Assembly: GCF_039542905.1 (NCBI RefSeq)
Contig: NZ_BAABIS010000001.1
Coordinates: forward strand, 5,022,001-5,086,000
Direction of reading: 5' to 3'
Length of the DNA stretch: 64,000 nt
From: Kitasatospora terrestris
GTDB lineage: Bacteria > Actinomycetota > Actinomycetes > Streptomycetales > Streptomycetaceae
Part shown: positions 17,949-25,962 of the stretch, piece after piece
Numbering within the stretch: position 1 is the first letter of the stretch
Layout of the letters: every line of letters starts with the position of its first letter
Translations under genes and position numbers: made by a program
The notes under the pieces: generated by a model
Seen by the model: the letters and a program-made list of their open reading frames with translations, nothing else
Databases searched by the model: none
What the model was told of the DNA's origin: nothing

Positions 17949-18920
17949 TCACTTCTTGGCGGGGGCGCCCAGGGTCACCGTCACGCGGTCGGCCGGGGCG
18001 CCGGAGGGCTGCGCCTTCCAGCCGTCCGCGGGCTTGTCGACCCGCCACACCTTGCCGTCGAACGCGACCGCGCCGACGCCGAGCTCGACGGCGTGCGCGA
18101 CGGTCCACTGGGCGGCCGCCCAGCCGACCTGGCGGGCGGCGCCGGGGCCGGAGTCGGCGCTCGCGGTGGCCTGCGGGGTGAGCACCAGCACCTTGCGCGG
18201 GTCCTTCGCGGCCGGCGTTCCCGGCGCGACGGTGACGACCTTGCCGAACTCGCGGCGGATCCGCTCGCCCAGGTCGGTGGGCTGCTGCCCCGGCGCGGGG
18301 GAGGGGTCGGGGGCGGGCTGCGCCAGGTCGTGCACCACGCAGCTGAGAGCGGCCGGCTCGCGCCCGGTCAGCGCGGAGGAGACCAGCGTCGCGTTGGTCT
18401 CGTGCTTGGCGTACGCCTGCGGGTAGCCGGACTTCTGCACCTGCTGGGCGGCGTCGGTGAGCGGCATCCGCGCGTACCCGGGCACCTTCACCAGGCCGTC
18501 CAGGAACTTGTTGGTGGCGTACACCGGGTCCTTGATCTGGTCGGCGGTGCCCCAGCCCTGCGAGGGCCGCTGCTGGAACAGGCCGATGGAGTCGCGGTCG
18601 CCGCCCTCCAGGTTGTGGATCTTGGACTCCTGCATCGCGGTGGCCAGCGCGATGGTCACCGCGCGCTCCGGCAGACCGCGGGACATCGCCACGGCGGTGA
18701 TGGTGGCCGCGTTGGAGGCGGCCGACAGGTCCAGCGTGCCCGAACCGGCGGCCGTCGCGACCGTGCACCCCTCCGGCGGCAGCGTCAGGTGCTCGCGGTT
18801 CAGGTACAGCACCAGGCCGCCGACCACGGACAGTGCCACCAGGCCCACCGCGATCCGGCCCCACGGCCGCCGCCCGCGCCCGGCCTGCCCGCCGTCCGTG
18901 CCCTCGGCGTGCTCGGTCAC
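17949..18920 (-). CDS. Membrane-anchored lysozyme-like (lytic transglycosylase fold) exported protein
   Basis: 323 residues from GTG 18920, which has GAGAGGAGCC just upstream. After a short charged start there is one membrane helix (about 23-44, GRIAVGLVALSVVGGLVLYL). The segment ITAVAMSRGLPERAVTIALATAMQESKIHNLEGGDRDSIGLFQQRPSQGWG has the helix-Glu-Gly/Phe-Gln pattern of lysozyme-like folds, with Glu in MQES as candidate acid. YATNKFLDGL follows, as in this family. Often mislabelled as a heavy metal transporter. Divergent from dapE. Hydrolase activity is inferred. Confidence 0.75.
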   Translation of the reverse strand: MTEHAEGTDGGQAGRGRRPWGRIAVGLVALSVVGGLVLYLNREHLTLPPEGCTVATAAGSGTLDLSAASNAATITAVAMSRGLPERAVTIALATAMQESKIHNLEGGDRDSIGLFQQRPSQGWGTADQIKDPVYATNKFLDGLVKVPGYARMPLTDAAQQVQKSGYPQAYAKHETNATLVSSALTGREPAALSCVVHDLAQPAPDPSPAPGQQPTDLGERIRREFGKVVTVAPGTPAAKDPRKVLVLTPQATASADSGPGAARQVGWAAAQWTVAHAVELGVGAVAFDGKVWRVDKPADGWKAQPSGAPADRVTVTLGAPAKK

Positions 18921-19027
18921 CTGCGGCTCCTCTCGCTCCGGTCCCGCCGTTCGCGGACACCGTAACCGGTCGGACGGTTGTACGGCCGCCATCGGTTGCG
19001 ACCGTTACGGAGAGTGAACCGTTCCGG

Positions 19028-19033
19028 TACAGT
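19028..19033 (+). promoter_or_regulatory. TACAGT -10 box, leaderless start of dapE
   Basis: TACAGT ends eight bases before ATG 19042 without a Shine-Dalgarno sequence in between. This also argues for ATG 19042 over the in-frame TTG at 19033. Confidence 0.5.
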
Positions 19034-19041
19034 TGCCGACC

Positions 19042-20112
19042 ATGAGCAGCCCTGACACGCCCCTCGACCTGACCATCGACGGCGGAGCGCTGACCGCCCG
19101 GCTCGTCGACTTCCCCTCCGTCAGCGGGAACGAGAAGGCCCTCGCCGACGCCGTCGAGAACGCGCTGCGGGCCTACCCCCACCTCACCGTCGACCGGCAC
19201 GGCAACAACATCGTCGCCCGCACCCAGCTGGGCCGGGCCGAGCGCGTGGTGCTGGCCGGCCACCTCGACACCGTGCCGATCGCCGGCAACGTGCCCTCCC
19301 GGGTCGACGGCGACCTGCTCTGGGGCTGCGGCACCTCGGACATGAAGTCAGGCGTCGCCGTGCAGCTGCGCCTCGCCGCCACCCTGCCCGAGCCCAACCG
19401 CGACCTCACCTTCGTCTTCTACGACTGCGAGGAGGTCGAGGCGTTCCGCAACGGCCTCGGCGTGCTCGTCCAGGCCCACCCGGAGTGGCTGGCCGCCGAC
19501 TTCGCGGTGCTGATGGAGCCCAGCGGCGGTGTGGTCGAGGGCGGCTGCCAGGGCAGCCTGCGCTGCGACATCGTGCTGCGCGGCACCCGCGCGCACTCCG
19601 CCCGCAGCTGGCTCGGCGACAACGCCATCCACAAGGCGGCCGAACTGCTGCGCCGGCTCTCGGTGTACGAGCCCCGCCGGGTGGTCATCGACGGCCTGGA
19701 GTACCGCGAGGGCATGAACGCCACCCGGATCGAGGGCGGCGTGGCCGGCAACGTCATCCCGGACGAGTGCCGGGTGCACGTGAACTTCCGGTACGCCCCC
19801 GACCGCACCGTGGAGGAGGCGGAGGCCCACCTGCGCTCCGTCTTCGAGGGCTACGACCTGGACCTGGTCGACGTCTCCCCGGGCGCCCTGCCGGGCCTCT
19901 CCCAGCCCGCCGCCCGGGACTTCGTCGCGGCGATCGGCGGCGAGCCCCGGGCCAAGTTCGGCTGGACCGACGTGGCCCGGTTCAGCGCGCTCGGCGTGCC
20001 CGCGGTCAACTACGGCCCGGGCGACCCCAACCTCGCCCACAAGGTCGACGAGCACGTCTCGCTGACCGCCATCGCCGAGGCCGAGGAGCGCCTGCGCGCC
20101 TGGCTGAGCTGA
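19042..20112 (+). CDS. dapE: Succinyl-diaminopimelate desuccinylase
   Basis: Zinc hydrolase that releases succinate to give LL-diaminopimelate, needed for lysine and peptidoglycan. 356 residues. M20 peptidase family: VLAGHLDTVPIAGN holds the first zinc His and catalytic Asp, CGTSDMKSGVAVQ the bridging Asp, YDCEEVEAFRNGLG the catalytic Glu pair, and LMEPSGGVVEGGCQG the next ligand. The final His is in PNLAHKVDEHV. Dimerisation domain from about 175 to 285. Shares the pathway with dapC upstream. Confidence 0.95.
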   Translation: MSSPDTPLDLTIDGGALTARLVDFPSVSGNEKALADAVENALRAYPHLTVDRHGNNIVARTQLGRAERVVLAGHLDTVPIAGNVPSRVDGDLLWGCGTSDMKSGVAVQLRLAATLPEPNRDLTFVFYDCEEVEAFRNGLGVLVQAHPEWLAADFAVLMEPSGGVVEGGCQGSLRCDIVLRGTRAHSARSWLGDNAIHKAAELLRRLSVYEPRRVVIDGLEYREGMNATRIEGGVAGNVIPDECRVHVNFRYAPDRTVEEAEAHLRSVFEGYDLDLVDVSPGALPGLSQPAARDFVAAIGGEPRAKFGWTDVARFSALGVPAVNYGPGDPNLAHKVDEHVSLTAIAEAEERLRAWLS

Positions 20113-20159
20113 AAGCCGGCCGTTGCCCGGTGTTCCCCGGAATGTCGGGCGGCCGGGCG

Positions 20160-20165
20160 TAGGGT
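20160..20165 (+). promoter_or_regulatory. TAGGGT -10 box before the LOG-family gene
   Basis: TAGGGT ends six bases before ATG 20172, with TTCGTC between and no ribosome binding site. Consistent with a leaderless transcript. Confidence 0.5.
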
Positions 20166-20171
20166 TTCGTC

Positions 20172-20984
20172 ATGACAGCCACCGGAGATGACAAGCACTA
20201 CGGGCACGGACCCGAGGAAGCCGCCGCGCCCGAACGCAAGAAGCCCTGGCCCGAGAAGCAGAAGGGTCCGGTGCTGCTGCGCCGCGACCAGGTCGGCACC
20301 AGCACCACCGACCAGCGCCTGCTGGACACCACCGGCCCCACCGACTGGCTGCACACCGACCCCTGGCGGGTCTGGCGGATCACCTCGGAGTTCGTCGAGG
20401 GCTTCGGCGCCCTCGCCGAACTCCCGGCCGCCATCAGCGTGTTCGGCTCCGCCCGGACGCCGGTCGACTCGCCCGAGTACGCCGCGGGCGTGGCCATCGG
20501 CCGGGCCCTCGCCGAGGCCGGGTACGCCGTCATCACCGGCGGCGGCCCCGGCGCGATGGAGGCCGCCAACCGCGGCGCCTCGGACGCCGGCGGGCTGTCC
20601 GTCGGCCTCGGCATCGAGCTGCCCTTCGAGCAGGGCCTCAACGAGTTCGTCGACCTCGGGCTCAACTTCCGCTACTTCTTCGTCCGCAAGACGATGTTCG
20701 TGAAGTACGCGCAGGGCTTCGTGGTGCTGCCCGGCGGGCTCGGCACCCTGGACGAGCTCTTCGAGGCGCTCACCCTCGTGCAGACCAAGAAGGTCACCCG
20801 CTTCCCGGTGATCCTCTTCGGCAGCTCCTACTGGGGCGGCCTGGTCGAGTGGCTGAAGAACACCCTGGTCGCCGAGGGCAAGGCCGCCCCGAAGGACCTC
20901 GAACTGTTCCACGTCACCGACGACGTGGACGACGTGCTGAAGATCCTCGAGGACAGCCGCCGCCCCGCCGGCACCGAGATCTGA
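20172..20984 (+). CDS. LOG family protein (TIGR00730, nucleotide 5'-monophosphate phosphoribohydrolase-like)
   Basis: 270 residues. Rossmann fold with the two LOG hallmarks: GGGPGAMEAANRGASDAGG near residue 125 and PGGLGTLDELFEALTLVQTKK near residue 190. These are the motifs of cytokinin-activating phosphoribohydrolases and related PpnN-like enzymes that split purine nucleoside monophosphates. The first 60 residues are an extra charged, Lys/Pro-rich region. Physiological substrate in bacteria uncertain. Lies between dapE and folP, an order I recall in actinobacteria. Confidence 0.88.
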   Translation: MTATGDDKHYGHGPEEAAAPERKKPWPEKQKGPVLLRRDQVGTSTTDQRLLDTTGPTDWLHTDPWRVWRITSEFVEGFGALAELPAAISVFGSARTPVDSPEYAAGVAIGRALAEAGYAVITGGGPGAMEAANRGASDAGGLSVGLGIELPFEQGLNEFVDLGLNFRYFFVRKTMFVKYAQGFVVLPGGLGTLDELFEALTLVQTKKVTRFPVILFGSSYWGGLVEWLKNTLVAEGKAAPKDLELFHVTDDVDDVLKILEDSRRPAGTEI

Positions 20985-20988
20985 GCCG

Positions 20989-21852
20989 CTACGCCAGCCC
21001 CCGGCGGGCCACCGCCGGGGGCCGGGTGCCGCGGATCGAGGCCACCATGTCCAGCACCTGCCGGGTCTCGGCCACCTGGTGCACCCGGTAGACCTGCGCG
21101 CCCAGCCAGGCCGAGACGGCGGTGGTCGCCAGCGTGCCGAGCAGCCGCTCGTCCACCGGCCGGTCCAGCGTCTCGCCGACGAAGTCCTTGTTGGAGAGCG
21201 AGACCAGCACCGGGAAGCCGGTCGCGGTCATCTCCGGCAGCCGCCGGGTCGCCTCCAGCGAGTGCCGGGTGTTCTTCCCGAAGTCGTGCCCCGGGTCGAT
21301 GATCAGCGCGTCCCGCCGCACCCCGAGTTCCGCCGCCCGCTCCGCGAGGCCCACGGTCACGCCCAGGATGTCGGCCATCACGTCCTCGTACCCGATCCGG
21401 TGCGGGCGGGTCCGCGGCTCGGCGCCGCCCGCGTGCGTGCACACCAGCCCCGCGTCGTACCGGGCCGCGACCTCCGCCAGCTTCGGGTCCACCCCGCCCC
21501 AGGCGTCGTTCAGCAGGTCCGCGCCGACCTCGCAGACCGCCTCGCCGACCTCGTGCCGCCAGGTGTCCACGCTGATCACCACGTCGGGGTGGCGCTTGCG
21601 CAGCTCCGCCACGAACGGCACGGTCCGGCGCAGCTCCTCCTCGACCGTCACCTCGTCGCCGGGGCCGGCCTTCACCCCGCCGATGTCCAGGATCGCCGCA
21701 CCCTCGGCGACCGCCCGCTCCGCCGCCGCGAACGCCGGCTCGTCGGCGAAGGTCGCGCCGTGGTCGAAGAAGGAGTCCGGAGTGCGGTTGACGATCGCCA
21801 TGATCACCAGCTCGTCGGGGCCGAATTCGCACGGGCCAAGACGTAGTGCCAC
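20989..21852 (-). CDS. folP: Dihydropteroate synthase family protein (FolP paralogue)
   Basis: 287 residues from GTG 21852, six bases after GGAGGAG. TIM-barrel motifs of the family: IMAIVNRTPDSFFDHG (pterin site start, with Asp and Ser), ILDIGGVKAGPG, VISVDTWRHEVGEAV, LLNDAWGG, and DPGHDFGKN. In true dihydropteroate synthases the loop after NRTPDSF carries conserved residues, and the second motif is DIGGESTRPG; here it reads DIGGVKAGPG. That change matches the FolP2-type paralogue (as in Rv1207), which may not make dihydropteroate. Convergent with the LOG gene, with four bases between stops. Confidence 0.88.
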   Translation of the reverse strand: MALRLGPCEFGPDELVIMAIVNRTPDSFFDHGATFADEPAFAAAERAVAEGAAILDIGGVKAGPGDEVTVEEELRRTVPFVAELRKRHPDVVISVDTWRHEVGEAVCEVGADLLNDAWGGVDPKLAEVAARYDAGLVCTHAGGAEPRTRPHRIGYEDVMADILGVTVGLAERAAELGVRRDALIIDPGHDFGKNTRHSLEATRRLPEMTATGFPVLVSLSNKDFVGETLDRPVDERLLGTLATTAVSAWLGAQVYRVHQVAETRQVLDMVASIRGTRPPAVARRGLA

Positions 21853-21958
21853 CGGTGTCTCCTCCACAGCTCGCCCGGGTGCAATGATGGGCCCCGGCCT
21901 ACACAGGGACCATGATCCCACCGGCCGTGGCGTACCGGGGACTGACGGAGGACGACTC

Positions 21959-22375
21959 GTGTTCTGGGTGATCGTGGCCGCGATGGCCGTGGTGGTCGGC
22001 GGTGCGGCGCTGGTGGCGCTCGGCGGTGGCGGTTCGCTGCCGGAGGCCGAGCACGACCGGCTCGTCCCCCGCCTCCCGCAGGACCGTCCGCTCAGCCGCT
22101 TCGACGTGGACGAGCTGCGCCTGCCGATGGCGCTGCGCGGCTACCGCATGGAGGAGGTCGACGACGTCCTCGACCGGCTCGGCGCCGAGCTGGCCCTCCG
22201 CGACTCCCGGATCGCCGAGCTGGAGGCCGTCGCGGTGGTCCGCGGCTCGGTCGAGGCCGGCGCGGGCGCCGAGGCGGGCGCGGGCGAGCCGCTGCCGGGT
22301 CTGGAGTCCTTCGCCAAGGTCGTCGAGCCGGAGGAGGGGCCGGCCGCTCCCGAGCAGCGCAAGGAGCTGAAGTGA
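21959..22375 (+). CDS. Membrane-anchored DivIVA-domain protein
   Basis: 138 residues from GTG 21959. A single amino-terminal helix (VFWVIVAAMAVVVGGAALVAL, residues 1-21) is followed by a short linker and a DivIVA-type segment: LSRFDVDELRLPMALRGYRMEEVDDVLDRLGAELALRDSRIAELEA, which begins the coiled coil. The tail is acidic and Ala/Gly-rich. Possible membrane organiser in polar growth, by analogy only. Its stop overlaps the tag start (GTGA), so the two are coupled. Confidence 0.82.
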   Translation: MFWVIVAAMAVVVGGAALVALGGGGSLPEAEHDRLVPRLPQDRPLSRFDVDELRLPMALRGYRMEEVDDVLDRLGAELALRDSRIAELEAVAVVRGSVEAGAGAEAGAGEPLPGLESFAKVVEPEEGPAAPEQRKELK

Positions 22376-22950
22376 CCGCCGCCGTCCTCGGCGCGGACGG
22401 CCTGCTGCGCTGCCCGTGGGGCGACTCGGCGGACGACTACCGGGTCTACCACGACACCGAGTGGGGCGTGCCGGTGCACGGGGACGGTCCGCTGTTCGAG
22501 CGGATCTCGCTGGAGGCCTTCCAGTCCGGGCTGTCCTGGATCACCATCCTGCGGCGCCGCGAGGGCTTCCGGGCGGCGTTCGCGGGCTTCGACATCGAGC
22601 GGGTCGCCGAGTACGGCCCCGCCGACGTGGAGCGCCTGCTCCAGGACGAGGGCATCATCCGCAACCGGGCCAAGGTCGAGGCCACCGTCGCCAACGCCCG
22701 GGCCGCGCTCGACCTCGGCGAGGGCGAGCTGGACGCGCTGGTCTGGCGGTACGCCACCGATCCCGCCCGGCCGGCCCCGCGGACCCTCGCGGACGTCCCC
22801 GCGGTCACCCCGGAGTCCACCGCGCTGGCCAAGGACCTCAAGAAGCACGGCTTCCGGTTCGTCGGCCCGACCACGGCGTACGCCCTGATGCAGGCCTGCG
22901 GCCTGGTCAACGACCACCTGGCGGACTGCGGGTACCGGGCGCCCCGCTGA
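22372..22950 (+). CDS. tag: DNA-3-methyladenine glycosylase I
   Basis: Base-excision repair enzyme that removes 3-methyladenine. 192 residues. Starts LRCPWGDSADDYRVYHDTEWG, with the zinc-binding Cys and His and the conserved Glu, then LFERISLEAFQSGLSWITILRRREGFRAAFAGFD. GFRFVGPTTAYALMQACGLVNDHLADC gives the helix-hairpin-helix region and the final zinc-snap His and Cys. GTG 22372 overlaps the preceding stop by four bases. Strong family match. Confidence 0.95.
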   Translation: MTAAVLGADGLLRCPWGDSADDYRVYHDTEWGVPVHGDGPLFERISLEAFQSGLSWITILRRREGFRAAFAGFDIERVAEYGPADVERLLQDEGIIRNRAKVEATVANARAALDLGEGELDALVWRYATDPARPAPRTLADVPAVTPESTALAKDLKKHGFRFVGPTTAYALMQACGLVNDHLADCGYRAPR

Positions 22951-22989
22951 GGCCCGCCCGACGGCGGGCCCGGGGCACCCGGCGGGGGC

Positions 22990-23790
22990 TCAGCGCCCGA
23001 CGTAGGCGGGCTTCTCCTTGGCGACGAACGCCCGCACCGCGATCGCGTGGTCCTCGCTCTGCCCGGCGAGCGTCTGCAGCTCGTCCTCCTTGTCGAGCAG
23101 CTCGCCCAGCGAGTGCGAGGCGCCGTAGGCCAGCGACTCCTTGATCGCGCCGTACGCCACGGTCGGCCCCTCGGCCAGCCGCTGGGCGAACTCCCGCGCG
23201 GTCGCGGCCAGCTCGGCGGCCGGCACCACCCGGGTGGCGAGGCCGAGCGAGAGCGCCTCGTCGGCCTTGACGGTGCGCGGCAGCATCAGCAGCTCGGTGG
23301 CCTTCGCGTGCCCGACCAGCCGGGGCAGCGTCCAGGACGCGCCCGAGTCCGCGGTCAGCGCGACGCCCGCGAACGAGGTGTTGAACCCCGCGGTGTCGGC
23401 GACGATCCGGAAGTCGCAGGCGAAGGCGAGCGAGGCGCCCGCGCCGGCCGCGACGCCGTTGACCGCGGCGACGGTCGGCTTGCGCATCCCGGCCAGCGCC
23501 CGCACCAGCGGGTTGTAGTGCTCGGCGACGGTGCGCAGCGCGCCCTCGCCGGTCTCCTCCTGGCGCTTGAGCAGCCCGAGGTGCTCCTTGAGGTCCTGGC
23601 CGACGCAGAACGCCTTGTCGCCGGCGCCGGTGAGCAGGACGGCGCGGACGGCGCTGTCCTCGGCGACGGCGATCAGGGTGTCCCGCAGCGCGACCTTGGT
23701 GGCGACGTCGAGGGCGTTCATCGCGTCGGCGCGGTTGATGGTGACGACGGCCAGGCCGCCGTCGAGCTCGTGGCTGACGGTGTCGGTCAT
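22990..23790 (-). CDS. Enoyl-CoA hydratase/isomerase family protein
   Basis: 266 residues, crotonase fold. DLKEHLGLLKRQEETG and AVNGVAAGAGASLAFACDFRIVADTAGFNTSFAGVALTADSGASWTLPRLVGHAKATELL are the conserved oxyanion-hole and active-site region. The position usually held by the second catalytic Glu (GL-PD-G/ES) reads TADSGASW, as in PaaG-type isomerases, so the enzyme may be an isomerase or act on phenylacetate-type intermediates. Fatty-acid or aromatic acid degradation likely. Start ATG 23790. Opposite orientation to tag, 39 bases from its end. Confidence 0.88.
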   Translation of the reverse strand: MTDTVSHELDGGLAVVTINRADAMNALDVATKVALRDTLIAVAEDSAVRAVLLTGAGDKAFCVGQDLKEHLGLLKRQEETGEGALRTVAEHYNPLVRALAGMRKPTVAAVNGVAAGAGASLAFACDFRIVADTAGFNTSFAGVALTADSGASWTLPRLVGHAKATELLMLPRTVKADEALSLGLATRVVPAAELAATAREFAQRLAEGPTVAYGAIKESLAYGASHSLGELLDKEDELQTLAGQSEDHAIAVRAFVAKEKPAYVGR

Positions 23791-23969
23791 GGGCGAGGGC
23801 TCCCGGGGTTCGTGGGTGGTCGTCCGCCAGCATGCCGGAGCGGCGGCCCGGCTGGGGAGTGTGAGGTGCCGCACCTTCGGGGCGCGTGTCGGCCCGTGGC
23901 GGGATGCGGCTTCCGGCAGGTAATCAGGGGTTTCGGCCCGGTCCGGGCGGGTGTGCGGAGAGAGTGATG

Positions 23970-24000
23970 TTGGTCATCCGGGCGTCGCATGCGGGATAAT
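23970..24000 (+). promoter_or_regulatory. Candidate promoter of the DUF3117 gene
   Basis: TTGGTC (23970-23975) and GATAAT (23995-24000) are spaced by 19 bases, in a locally AT-richer stretch about 80 bases before the ATG at 24082. The spacing is slightly long for a vegetative promoter. Confidence 0.4.
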
Positions 24001-24081
24001 GGCTTCCGATCAATGCGTTCGATACCGGCGGTGGACGGACTGCCGGTACGTAGCTGAGCGGTTGCAGGAAGGGGAACGAGC

Positions 24082-24249
24082 ATGGCGGCCATGAAGCCGC
24101 GGACGGGTGACGGCCCGCTCGAGGTCACCAAAGAGGGGCGGGGCATCATCATGCGGGTCCCGCTCGAGGGCGGCGGTCGCCTGGTGGTGGAGCTCACGCC
24201 GGACGAGGCCGATGCCCTGGGCGAGGCGCTGAAGAAGGCCTGCGGCTGA
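24082..24249 (+). CDS. DUF3117 family small protein
   Basis: 55 residues: MAAMKPRTGDGPLEVTKEG at the start, RGIIMRVPLEGGGRLVVELTPDEADAL in the middle. This matches the DUF3117 family (Rv1211 in M. tuberculosis, from memory), a short, highly conserved actinobacterial protein of unknown function. A good ribosome binding site (AGGAAGGGGAACG) precedes ATG 24082. A strong hairpin terminator follows. Confidence 0.9.
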   Translation: MAAMKPRTGDGPLEVTKEGRGIIMRVPLEGGGRLVVELTPDEADALGEALKKACG

Positions 24250-24281
24250 CGTCGGCAGGTATCCCCTCTGATCCTGGGAGA

Positions 24282-24319
24282 GCCCGGGTCCGTCACTCCG
24301 ACGGGCCCGGGCCTTCTTT
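24282..24319 (+). terminator. Intrinsic terminator after DUF3117 gene
   Basis: GCCCGGG and CCGTC pair with GACGG and CCCGGGC (24282-24312) and are followed by CTTCTTT. A G/C stem with a pyrimidine-rich T run on the plus strand. Confidence 0.75.
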
Positions 24320-24354
24320 CGCTCCGGGCCCGTCGGAGCGACGGCGCCCGCCGC

Positions 24355-25032
24355 TCAGTGGCGCTTGACCGCGCAGAGCAGCCCGTCGCTGACCGGCAGC
24401 AGCGCGGGCAGCAGGAGCTCGCTCTCCCGGACCTCGCGGACCAGCTCCCGGACGGCGTGCGTCTGCGGGTCGTCCAGCTCGGGCTCGGCGAGCCGGCCCT
24501 CCTGGAAGACGCCCTCGAAGCAGACCATCCCGCCGGGCCGCAGCAGGCGCAACGATTCTGCAAGGTACGACTGGGATTCCGCCGGGTCGCCGTCGCAGAA
24601 CACCAGGTCGTACTGGCCGTCCGCGAGCCGCGGCAGCACGTCCAGCGCCCGGCCGGGGATGAACCGCGCCCGGTTGGGGGCGAAGCCGGCCGCGTGGTAC
24701 GCCTCGCGGGCGTACTGCTGGCGCACCGGCTCGGAGTCGACGGTGGTGAGCACCCCGTCCGGCCGCATCCCGCGCAGCAGGTAGACGCCGGAGACGCCGG
24801 TGCCGGTGCCGATCTCGGCGACCGCCTTGGCGTCCAGCGCGGCGGCCAGCAGCCGCAGGCAGGCGCCGCCGCTCGGGCCGATCGCCCGGATCCCGGTGCG
24901 GGCCGACAGCGCCCGGGCGTAGGTCAGCACCGCGTCCTCGCCGACGTAGGTGTCGGCGAGCGCCACCCGCGCCGGCCCGAATTCGGTGATGGCTGCCCCT
25001 CCGCAGCGGTGGTGCCGACCCGATGTCGACAT
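24355..25032 (-). CDS. Class I SAM-dependent O-methyltransferase
   Basis: 225 residues from ATG 25032. ADTYVGEDAVLTYARALSARTGI followed by the SAM-binding motif AKAVAEIGTGTGVSGVYLLRGM, then DGVLTTVDSEP and YDLVFCDGDPAESQSYLAESLRLLRPGGMV. This is the O-methyltransferase family 3 (catechol-type) fold. It is divergent from the sigma factor gene; I recall an orthologue (Rv1220c) in the same place beside sigE in mycobacteria. The real start could be further inside, because a GGAGGGG lies about 20 bases after this ATG without a standard start codon after it. Confidence 0.85.
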   Translation of the reverse strand: MSTSGRHHRCGGAAITEFGPARVALADTYVGEDAVLTYARALSARTGIRAIGPSGGACLRLLAAALDAKAVAEIGTGTGVSGVYLLRGMRPDGVLTTVDSEPVRQQYAREAYHAAGFAPNRARFIPGRALDVLPRLADGQYDLVFCDGDPAESQSYLAESLRLLRPGGMVCFEGVFQEGRLAEPELDDPQTHAVRELVREVRESELLLPALLPVSDGLLCAVKRH

Positions 25033-25143
25033 TTCCCGGCACAGACTACTGGCCGGGCGGGAACCGTGTTCGGCGGCTGGCCGTTGAAGTCCTACGGGTT
25101 GGCTTTCAATCGCTTTTATCCGGATCCGACGGGTGAGGTGGAT

Positions 25144-25962
25144 ATGGTGGTGGCTCTGCTGGGCAGAAGAGCCGACCGAGGAGGTGTGGCCGAGGGCGAC
25201 GTCCCTGTGCAGCGGCACTCCCGCGGCATTGCGTCGGCCCGTACGCCGAAGCCCGTGATGAACCAGACTCTGCACTCCCCCCTGGACAAGTCGGACGAAG
25301 ACGACTCGACGACCGAGACCGTCGGCACGCTCGCCACCTTCGCCGAGGGCCCCGACGCGCAGAGCTGGACGCCGCCCAGTTGGGAGGAGATCGTCGAGGC
25401 GCACAGCGCCCGGGTCTACCGCCTGGCCTACCGCCTCACGGGCAACCAGCACGACGCCGAGGACCTCACCCAGGAGGTCTTCGTCCGCGTCTTCCGGTCG
25501 CTCTCCACCTACACGCCCGGCACCTTCGAGGGCTGGCTGCACCGGATCACCACCAACCTGTTCCTGGACATGGTGCGCCGACGCCAGCGGATCCGCTTCG
25601 ACGCCCTCGCCGAGGACGCCGCCGAGCGGCTGCCCAGCCGCGAGCCCAGCCCGGCCCAACACTTCAGCGACACCCACTTCGACGCCGACGTCCAGCAGGC
25701 GCTGGACACCCTGGCGCCCGAGTTCCGCGCCGCCGTGGTGCTCTGCGACATCGAGGGCCTCTCGTACGAGGAGATCGCCGCCACCCTGGGCGTCAAGCTC
25801 GGCACGGTCCGCAGCCGGATCCACCGCGGCCGCTCGCACCTGCGCGCCGCGCTCAAGCACCGCGCGCCGAACACGGCCGCCGGCCGGGCCCGCCGCGGCG
25901 GCTCCGCCGAACCGGTGCCGGTCGGCGCGGAGCCCGCCGACAGCGATCGGAGGGGCTCATGA
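25144..25962 (+). CDS. sigE: ECF RNA polymerase sigma factor (SigE-like)
   Basis: 272 residues from ATG 25144 (GAGG five bases upstream); GTG codons downstream are other possible starts, since the first 70 residues are poorly structured. Sigma region 2: VEAHSARVYRLAYRLTGNQHDAEDLTQEVFVRVFRSLSTYTPGTFEGWLHRITTNLFLDMVRRR; region 4: LDTLAPEFRAAVVLCDIEGLSYEEIAATLGVKLGTVRSRIHRGRSHLRAAL. Partner anti-sigma gene overlaps by four bases (ATGA), followed by tatB. This reproduces the mycobacterial sigE-rseA-htrA-tatB set except for htrA. Likely envelope-stress regulon. Confidence 0.9.
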   Translation: MVVALLGRRADRGGVAEGDVPVQRHSRGIASARTPKPVMNQTLHSPLDKSDEDDSTTETVGTLATFAEGPDAQSWTPPSWEEIVEAHSARVYRLAYRLTGNQHDAEDLTQEVFVRVFRSLSTYTPGTFEGWLHRITTNLFLDMVRRRQRIRFDALAEDAAERLPSREPSPAQHFSDTHFDADVQQALDTLAPEFRAAVVLCDIEGLSYEEIAATLGVKLGTVRSRIHRGRSHLRAALKHRAPNTAAGRARRGGSAEPVPVGAEPADSDRRGS

